In this document: positions 58,052-64,000 of the stretch, in pieces
Layout: every line of letters begins with the position of its first letter
Numbering within the stretch: the stretch's first letter is position 1
Assembly (NCBI GenBank): GCA_035277145.1
Contig: DATELA010000066.1
Coordinates: 1 to 64,000 of the forward strand
Direction: 5' to 3'
Source: DASRAP01 sp035277145
Lineage (GTDB): Bacteria > Gemmatimonadota > Gemmatimonadetes > Gemmatimonadales > Gemmatimonadaceae
DNA length: 64,000 bases
The notes under the pieces: generated by a model
The model's input: only the letters and a program-made list of their open reading frames with translations
What the model was told of the DNA's origin: nothing
Database searches by the model: none
Program-made: the position numbers and the translations under genes

Positions 58052-60433
58052 ATGTCGACAACCCAGATGGACTGCGAGCGATGCGGCGCGACAGTTGAAG
58101 CTGGAGCGCGCTTTTGCATCAGCTGCGGTGCCGACGTGTCCGCCCAACAAGGCGAGTTAGCGACTCGCCAAATATCCGTCGAGAAGTCCACGACGCAGCA
58201 ACTGCACAATCGCATGATGCAGACGCTGCGCGAAGCGACCATCGGCGAATACGAAGTGCTCGCAGAACTCGGCCGCGGCGGTATGGCGACGGTATACCTC
58301 GCGCACGATATCGCGCTCGGCCGCAAAGTGGCGATCAAAGTCATGTCGCCGCATTTGCTCGAGGGCGAAGGAATGGTGGACCGCTTCAAACTCGAAGCGC
58401 GTACGGCTGCGCAGCTCTCGCATCCGCACGTCATCCCGATTTTCGCGGTCAAAGAAACCGAGACCGTGCTGTTCTTCGTGATGAAGTTCATCGAAGGACG
58501 CGCACTCGATTCGATCATCAAACAAATCGGTCCGCTGCCGATCCCGATGGTGCGGGACATCCTCACCAAGGTGGGTCAGGCACTCGGCTACGCGCATCGC
58601 CGCGGGGTTGTGCACCGCGACGTGAAGCCCGGCAACATCATGATCGACGAAGAGGGAACGCCGATCGTGACCGACTTCGGCATTGCGAAGGTCGCGCAGG
58701 CGCGCAACCTCACGATGACCGGCGCGACGATCGGTACGCCGTCGTACATGAGTCCGGAGCAATGCTCCGCGCTCGAAGTCACGGGCGCGTCGGACCAGTA
58801 CTCGCTCGGTATCGTCGCGTATGAAATGCTCACGGGGAAAGTGCCGTTTACGGCTGACTCCGTGGTGCAAATCATGTTCAAGCACTGCCACGACGATCCG
58901 GAGCCGGTAGAGAATTTGCGGCCGGATTGTCCGCCAGAGTTGGCCGAGATGGTGAACAAGATGTTGGCCAAGACCGCGGACACGCGGTGGGAGACGCTCG
59001 AAGCCGCTGTGCAGAATTTGGGTACGCAGACGACGCTGTCGTTTGACGATCCGTTCCGCACGCAGCTCGCTGGGTTGGCGAAAGAAGGCAGCCACCGCGA
59101 ACTCCTCGCGCGCGTCAGCACGCCGAAGAGTCCAATTCCGAAGGTCACGTCTGGTCCGCGCTCCGCGACGGCGAAACGCACGGCGGCCGGCGCACGCGGA
59201 AAGACCGGAATGGGAACGGCTGCGGACCCGGATGCGACGCGCGTTGCTGGGATGACGTACCAGACGATGACGGTACCGTCTCGCAAGGCACCGTTCGTCG
59301 CGGGAATTGCAGCGGCGTTTGTGTTTGTCGCGGGCGCAGCGTTGTGGATCATGAAGCCGTGGGAAGACAAGTCGGCAGGCGGGACGCAGGGGGCGGATCC
59401 GTCCATTACGCAGGCGCCCGCGGGTAATGCGAATACGCCTCCCGCCGGCAACGCCGGCCAGGCAGAGACACCGCCGACCACGACGCCTACAACAACTGAA
59501 CAACCGACGACGCCGGCGCGAATCGGTTCGATTTCGATTACTAACGCCCCGTCATCCGCGATCGCGCAGGGGACCGCGCTGCAACTCGGCGCCGAAGTTC
59601 GCGACGATCAGGGCAGGCCGATGCGCGGGCGCACATTGACGTGGCGCTCGAACAATCAAAATGTGCAAGTGTCGACGTCCGGTTTCGTCACCGCGCTACT
59701 GCCTGGTCAGTCGACCATAACGGTGTCTGGTGGGGATGGAGTGAGTGCGACAGCGACAATCAACGTTGCCGCGCCAGTGTCCGCCGCGACGCCGCAGAAT
59801 ACTCAGCCGGTTGAAACGGTGGCGCGTGTTGATGTCGGTGGTGACAACTCGCTCGAAGTCGGCAAGACATCCAACTTCAGCGCGCAACCGCGAAGCGCGA
59901 ACGGCAGTGCGATGAGGGCTGACGTGTCGTGGAGTTCGAGTAATCGTTCCGTCGCGACAGTCAGCGACGCCGGTGTTGTTACCGCGATCGGCGCGGGTAC
60001 CACGGTAATTACCGCAACCGCGGGCCAAGGCAGTGGCACGATGAGCGTGACGGTTACGGCACCGGTCGTGAATGTGCCGCCGCCGACGCCGGCCGGCCCG
60101 ACTCCCGCCGAGCGCGACGCGGCTATCGAGGCAGTCATTCAGAACTACGCCAAGGCGCTCGAGTCGCGCGACGTGACCAAAGTTTCCGCGGCGTACCCTG
60201 GAATGACCTCGGCGGAGCGTACGAATTTGAGCAGGTCGCTTCCATCCATGGACAATCTGCGAGTGATCTTCCGCGTCACGAACATCACCGAGATTCGCGA
60301 CGGTGTGGCGACGGCGCGCGTGAACGGAACGTACAATTTCTTGAACAACCGCCGTCCTGAAACGGCGAACATCAACGTTGAAGCGACGCTTGAACGCGCT
60401 GCGAGTGGCTGGCGCCTAATCCAAATCAAATAG
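58052..60433 (+). CDS. Membrane Ser/Thr protein kinase with zinc ribbon, Ig-like and NTF2-like domains
   Basis: A 793-residue protein. Zinc ribbon C8-x2-C11...C22-x2-C25 leads into a Hanks-type kinase: glycine loop LGRGGMATVY, K96 (AIKV), H188-R-D190 (VVHRDVKPGN), D208-F-G, and SYMSPEQ as the APE position. All catalytic residues are present. A linker of about 90 residues (Thr/Ala/Lys-rich) precedes a transmembrane helix (about 412-430). Outside are a Pro/Thr linker, two BIG2/Ig-like domains (about 485-570 and 585-680), and a C-terminal NTF2/SnoaL-like domain (about 690-793, AIEAVIQNYAKALESRDV). An extracytoplasmic Ig-like sensor with kinase inside is the inferred layout. The 244 bases before it hold no gene or clear promoter. 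Confidence 0.9.
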   Translation: MSTTQMDCERCGATVEAGARFCISCGADVSAQQGELATRQISVEKSTTQQLHNRMMQTLREATIGEYEVLAELGRGGMATVYLAHDIALGRKVAIKVMSPHLLEGEGMVDRFKLEARTAAQLSHPHVIPIFAVKETETVLFFVMKFIEGRALDSIIKQIGPLPIPMVRDILTKVGQALGYAHRRGVVHRDVKPGNIMIDEEGTPIVTDFGIAKVAQARNLTMTGATIGTPSYMSPEQCSALEVTGASDQYSLGIVAYEMLTGKVPFTADSVVQIMFKHCHDDPEPVENLRPDCPPELAEMVNKMLAKTADTRWETLEAAVQNLGTQTTLSFDDPFRTQLAGLAKEGSHRELLARVSTPKSPIPKVTSGPRSATAKRTAAGARGKTGMGTAADPDATRVAGMTYQTMTVPSRKAPFVAGIAAAFVFVAGAALWIMKPWEDKSAGGTQGADPSITQAPAGNANTPPAGNAGQAETPPTTTPTTTEQPTTPARIGSISITNAPSSAIAQGTALQLGAEVRDDQGRPMRGRTLTWRSNNQNVQVSTSGFVTALLPGQSTITVSGGDGVSATATINVAAPVSAATPQNTQPVETVARVDVGGDNSLEVGKTSNFSAQPRSANGSAMRADVSWSSSNRSVATVSDAGVVTAIGAGTTVITATAGQGSGTMSVTVTAPVVNVPPPTPAGPTPAERDAAIEAVIQNYAKALESRDVTKVSAAYPGMTSAERTNLSRSLPSMDNLRVIFRVTNITEIRDGVATARVNGTYNFLNNRRPETANINVEATLERAASGWRLIQIK

Positions 60434-60434
60434 C

Positions 60435-63400
60435 GTGAGCACATCCAGCGGTCGCCGACGCGGGCGGTTCTACAACAATTGGCCCTTCCGCATCGGAGTG
60501 GGCGTGATCGCTGGCGCATTGATTTACGCCTGCGACGTCACCGATCCCACGCTGATCTCGACCGCGATTCAATCGCTCGAGATGTCGCCGTCCAACGACA
60601 CCGTCATCGTTGGAGACTCAATCAAGCTGAACGCCGTCGGCACGAGCATGCGTGGCGTGAAGCTCATTCAACCAGGCGCCGTCTGGACGACGAGTAACGC
60701 GTCCATCGCTACGGTTTCATCAACCGGTACGGTCACTGGCGTTGGTGGCGGAACGGCAATGATCACGGCGTCATTCCTCGGCTATACGGCGAGCGCGGAC
60801 GTCCTGGTGACACCGCCGCCGACGTTTGATCTCACGACCGGCACCATCGGATTCACCGGCGTCGCGAACGCGCCTGTTCCCGCGGCGCAGGAAGTGCTGA
60901 TCTCCAACAGCGGCGGCGGCATTCTTTCCGGCATCGCTGTCGATTCCATTGTGTACTCGGGCGCTGCGAGCGATTGGCTCCTCGCCGATGTCGGCGACGG
61001 CATCGAGCCGGACACGCTGACGTTGCAGCCAAGTCGCAGCGATCTGCCGGTGGGTGTGCATTCGGCGGTCGTGTTCATGTCTGCGCCGAAAGCGACGAAC
61101 AATCCGCAGCAAGTTGCCGTCACGTTCGACGTGGGTGTTGGCGCAGCAGCGTCAATTGCGCTCGATGTGGGCGACGGCCAGAGCGCGGTCGTGAATACGG
61201 CGGTTGCGATCGATCCTTCGGTCGTCGTGCGTGATGCGTTCAACAATCCAGTACCGGGCACATCGGTCACGTTTGCGATTTCGGGTGGCGGCGGTGCTGT
61301 TGTGCCCGTGACATCCATCCTCACGGATGTGAACGGACGCGCGACGGTGACGTCGTGGACGCTCGGTACTCTCGTTGGCGCGAATGCACTATCGGCCACA
61401 TCCGCGGGGCTGACGGGTAGTCCGGTCACGTTCAGTGCGATGGGCACGCCGGCGGCCGCAGCGCAGATCGCGATTTGGTCGGGCAATGGGCAATCGGCGA
61501 CGGTCGGAACAGCGGTCGGTGCAGTGCCGACGGTTTTTGTCGCCGACCAATTCGGCAACGCGGTCAGCGGAACGTCGGTGACATTCGCCGTGACAGGCGG
61601 CGGCGGGAGCGGCACTGGTCTCACAACGACGAGCAACGCGAGCGGATTCGCATCGGTAGGCAGCTGGACGCTCGGCACTGTCGTTGGCGTGAACAGCATG
61701 AGCGCGACATCCGCGGGCCTCACCGGAAGCCCGCTGACGTTTACGGCGACGGGCACGGTCGGCGCCGCAACGCAAATCGTGAAGACCGCCGGTGATGCAC
61801 AAACCGCAACCGCCGGGAGCGCCGTCGCGACGGCACCGTCGGCGACGGTGCGCGACCAATTCGGCAATGGCGTGCCGGGAGTCTCGGTCACGTTCGCGGT
61901 GACGGGTGGCGGCGGTACCGTGAATCCCACGACGCCAATCCTTACGAACGCATCCGGTGTCGCTCAGGTCACGAGCTGGACTCTTGGCACGGTCGCGGGC
62001 GCGAATTCACTCAGCGCAACGTCGGGCGGACTCACTGGCAGTCCGCTGACGTTCACCGCGACGGGTAATCCGGGCGCGGCAACGACCATCGCGAAATTCG
62101 GCGGCGACTTGCAAACCGATTCCATCGGCAAGACGCTCACGACCGCTTTGCAAGTTCGTGTTACCGATGCACTCGGTAACGCTGTGTCGGGAATCGTCGT
62201 GACGTGGGCGGGCACCGGTGGTGCATCGCTCGCAACGCCAACATCTGCAACCAACGCAAGTGGCGTGGCTTCGAACACGATCACACTGGGCAATACAGCC
62301 GGTGCGCAAGGTGCGACGGCGACGGCCGCCGGACTCAGCGGTTCGCCGCTCAGCTTCAGCGCCACTGCGACTGCTGGCAATGCAACAACTATTGCGTTGA
62401 ATGCAGGCAATGCGCAGACGGACACCATTGGCGCGACGCTCACGCAATACTCGGTGCGCGTGTCAGACCGCGCGAACAATTCGAAGAGCGGTGTGACCGT
62501 CACATGGGCGGCTGCCGCGGGCACGATCACGCCGTCGTCGGTGACGAACGCGAGCGGCATCGCGGTTGCGACGCGCGTGCTTGGTAACACGGCGGGTGCG
62601 CAACCGTCGAGTGCAACGGTCGCGGGCCTCACGGGATCGCCGGTCAACTTCACGGCCACAGCGAACGCGGGTAATCCGAACACAATCGTTCTGAACGCGG
62701 GCAACGCGCAGACGGATACGATCAGCAAGACGCTGCCGATTGCGTACGCGGTACTCATCAGGGACCGCGCGTCGAATCCTGTCAGCGGCGCAACGGTGAA
62801 TTGGTCCGCAACGGGCGGAACAATTACGCCGTCGTCGGTCACGAACGCGTCTGGTATTGCGACCGCAACGCGCGTACTCGGTACGGTTGTCGGTCCGCAT
62901 CCGTCGACCGCGACGGCTGTCGCGTTGCCTGGATCTCCGATTGCGTTTACCGCGACCGCGACGCCGGGTAACGCGACCACGCTGTTGATCAACGCCGGCG
63001 ACGGTCAGGGCGCGACGGTCAATACCGCGCTTCCGATTGCGCCGTCGGCGAAGGTGACGGACCGCGCAGGAAACGCGGTGCAGGGAATCAATGTCACCTT
63101 TGCCACTGCGCCTGGGAATAACGGCGCTGTCGTCCCGGTCACTGCGATTGCAACGAACGCAGCAGGCGTCGCGCAGCTGACATCGTGGACGATGGGGTCG
63201 GTTGCGAAACCCGATACGATGTTCGCAACATCGGCGGGTCTCACCGGTAGTCCGCTCCGCTTCACCGCGAACGCAATCAGTGGTTCGGCGTCGCAGATGG
63301 CGATGAGCGGCGGCAACGCGCAGACGGACACGATTGGCGCGACGCTCGCGCAGTACTCCGTGCTGATCACCGATAACATCGGTAACCCTGTTTCCGGCAT

Positions 63401-64000
63401 TCCAGTAACGTGGGCCGTCACTGGTGGCGGCGGCTCGATAACGCCGTCGTCAAATACGAACGCGAGCGGTATCGCAGTGGCGACGCGCGTGCTCGGCACC
63501 ACTGCGGGCTCGAACACGGCGAGTGCGTCGGTGGGCGGACTCACAGGCTCGCCGGTGAACTTCACGGCGACGGCGAACCCAGGTCAGGCCAAGAACATTG
63601 CGATCAACGGTGGCAACGCGCAGAGCGCAACCGTGAACACCAATGTCGCGACTGCTCCGTCTGCACTCGTGACCGATCGCGCAGGTAACGCGGTGAGCGG
63701 CGTCGGCGTGACGTTCGCGGTCACCGGTGGTGGTGGCACGGTGAATCCGGTGACGTCGATTTCCACGAACGCGAGCGGCATCGCGCAAGTGACGTCGTGG
63801 ACGATGGGCACGTCGGCCGGCTCGAGCAACAACACGCTATCTGCGACGTCCGCAGGTCTGACGGGCAGTCCGCTCACGTTTACCGCGAGCGCGACGGCCG
63901 GTGCAGCGACGCAAATCGCGATAAACGGTGGCAACGGTCAAACAGCGACGGTCAACACGAACGTGGCGACGGCGCCATCGGTGATCGTGCGCGACGCTTT
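60435..64000 (+). CDS. Ig-like repeat lipoprotein, partial (3' end beyond window)
   Basis: The frame from GTG 60435 stays open to the window edge, 1188 codons. A hydrophobic N-terminus ending LIYAC (Cys at about residue 33) fits a lipobox (not perfect at -2). Residues about 45-125 are a BIG2-like domain. The rest is at least ten tandem Ig-like (Big_1/invasin-type) units of about 100 residues, each starting with an AxxIxxNxGxxQ block and ending LTGSPLTFTATG. No catalytic motif is seen. Such proteins are cell-surface or periplasmic structural or adhesive proteins; exact role unknown. It starts one base after the kinase stop and could share its transcript. Confidence 0.82.
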   Translation, partial: MSTSSGRRRGRFYNNWPFRIGVGVIAGALIYACDVTDPTLISTAIQSLEMSPSNDTVIVGDSIKLNAVGTSMRGVKLIQPGAVWTTSNASIATVSSTGTVTGVGGGTAMITASFLGYTASADVLVTPPPTFDLTTGTIGFTGVANAPVPAAQEVLISNSGGGILSGIAVDSIVYSGAASDWLLADVGDGIEPDTLTLQPSRSDLPVGVHSAVVFMSAPKATNNPQQVAVTFDVGVGAAASIALDVGDGQSAVVNTAVAIDPSVVVRDAFNNPVPGTSVTFAISGGGGAVVPVTSILTDVNGRATVTSWTLGTLVGANALSATSAGLTGSPVTFSAMGTPAAAAQIAIWSGNGQSATVGTAVGAVPTVFVADQFGNAVSGTSVTFAVTGGGGSGTGLTTTSNASGFASVGSWTLGTVVGVNSMSATSAGLTGSPLTFTATGTVGAATQIVKTAGDAQTATAGSAVATAPSATVRDQFGNGVPGVSVTFAVTGGGGTVNPTTPILTNASGVAQVTSWTLGTVAGANSLSATSGGLTGSPLTFTATGNPGAATTIAKFGGDLQTDSIGKTLTTALQVRVTDALGNAVSGIVVTWAGTGGASLATPTSATNASGVASNTITLGNTAGAQGATATAAGLSGSPLSFSATATAGNATTIALNAGNAQTDTIGATLTQYSVRVSDRANNSKSGVTVTWAAAAGTITPSSVTNASGIAVATRVLGNTAGAQPSSATVAGLTGSPVNFTATANAGNPNTIVLNAGNAQTDTISKTLPIAYAVLIRDRASNPVSGATVNWSATGGTITPSSVTNASGIATATRVLGTVVGPHPSTATAVALPGSPIAFTATATPGNATTLLINAGDGQGATVNTALPIAPSAKVTDRAGNAVQGINVTFATAPGNNGAVVPVTAIATNAAGVAQLTSWTMGSVAKPDTMFATSAGLTGSPLRFTANAISGSASQMAMSGGNAQTDTIGATLAQYSVLITDNIGNPVSGIPVTWAVTGGGGSITPSSNTNASGIAVATRVLGTTAGSNTASASVGGLTGSPVNFTATANPGQAKNIAINGGNAQSATVNTNVATAPSALVTDRAGNAVSGVGVTFAVTGGGGTVNPVTSISTNASGIAQVTSWTMGTSAGSSNNTLSATSAGLTGSPLTFTASATAGAATQIAINGGNGQTATVNTNVATAPSVIVRDA
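61143..64000 (+). repeat. Tandem ~300-bp Ig-domain repeats in the lipoprotein gene
   Basis: Ten units begin near 61143, 61452, 61767, 62076, 62379, 62673, 62970, 63282, 63585 and 63903. They share the GxxQTDTI or GxxQTATV block, an ATWTLGTVAG-like strand and the LTGSPLTFTA end. Units are 97-106 codons. The DNA is not identical between units, so they look old enough to have diverged; adjacent units 5 and 6 (GNAQTDTI) are most alike. Confidence 0.85.

Noticed and set aside
61964..62992. A 342-residue minus-strand open frame over the Ig repeats, with other long antisense frames nearby
   Set aside because: High GC and periodic codon use of the + strand repeats keep the antisense open. Its residues are repetitive mirror images, and the + frame has clear Ig domains.

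Overview
The window is dense, GC-rich bacterial chromosome with genes almost all on the + strand, joined by ATGA, GTGA or TGATG start/stop overlaps and using many GTG starts. Gene content suggests Gemmatimonadota or a close relative: a dcw cluster predicted to make meso-DAP peptidoglycan, a single-cysteine DksA-like protein, a two-domain DnaA-like ATPase beside MglA, a DUF5916 outer-membrane protein, a Ser/Thr kinase with Ig-like domains and a large Ig-repeat lipoprotein. The phylum is inferred from these features and was not tested by a search.

Layout. 1-3155: end of tilS, then hpt and ftsH (the classic tilS-hpt-ftsH order), closed by a perfect 19-bp terminator hairpin. 3257-10852: yggS, a DivIVA-like gene, purine nucleoside phosphorylase, a long type-2-like ileS, dksA-like, lspA and an rluA-family gene; this resembles the block that lies after ftsZ in Gram-positive bacteria. 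10845-28134: without a break, a chemosensory and polarity cluster: cheW, cheY, cheA, cheC, a 920-aa TPR protein, a DUF4388-TPR protein, three Roadblock/LC7 proteins, the MglA GTPase, a protein with two DnaA-type AAA+ modules and no DnaA DNA-binding domain, a second DUF4388-TPR protein, cheR, cheD, cheB, two more cheW genes and a TPR protein. A secreted HExxH protein, a small membrane protein, tRNA-Val(UAC) and an exported TPR protein follow.

31391-51661: the dcw division and wall cluster (rsmH, ftsL-like, ftsI with PASTA, murE, murF, mraY, murD, ftsW, murG, murC, ftsQ, ftsA, ftsZ). It is interrupted between ftsA and ftsZ by two minus-strand genes, a DUF5916 outer-membrane protein and a secreted amidase. 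mraZ, murB and ddl are absent from the stretch. 51658-57807: an M23 peptidase overlapping ftsZ, a vWA-like membrane protein, ftsY and recG. 58052-64000: a membrane Ser/Thr kinase with zinc-ribbon, Ig-like and NTF2-like parts, then a probable lipoprotein with about ten tandem Ig-like repeats that runs off the window.

The most interesting candidate is the 10.8-28.1 kb cluster. It joins a Che phosphorelay with an adaptation module (CheR/CheB/CheD/CheC) but no receptor, a polarity GTPase with several Roadblock partners, DUF4388 proteins and the tandem DnaA-like ATPase. I read it as a possible spatial or motility control system, an inference from gene content. A second theme is short tandem or palindromic repeats that have entered coding sequence or gene junctions: twice in ileS, at the rsmH end, at the murF/mraY gap, possibly at the ftsQ start, plus an 11-bp duplication at ftsI/murE. 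No gap between genes exceeds 300 bases.
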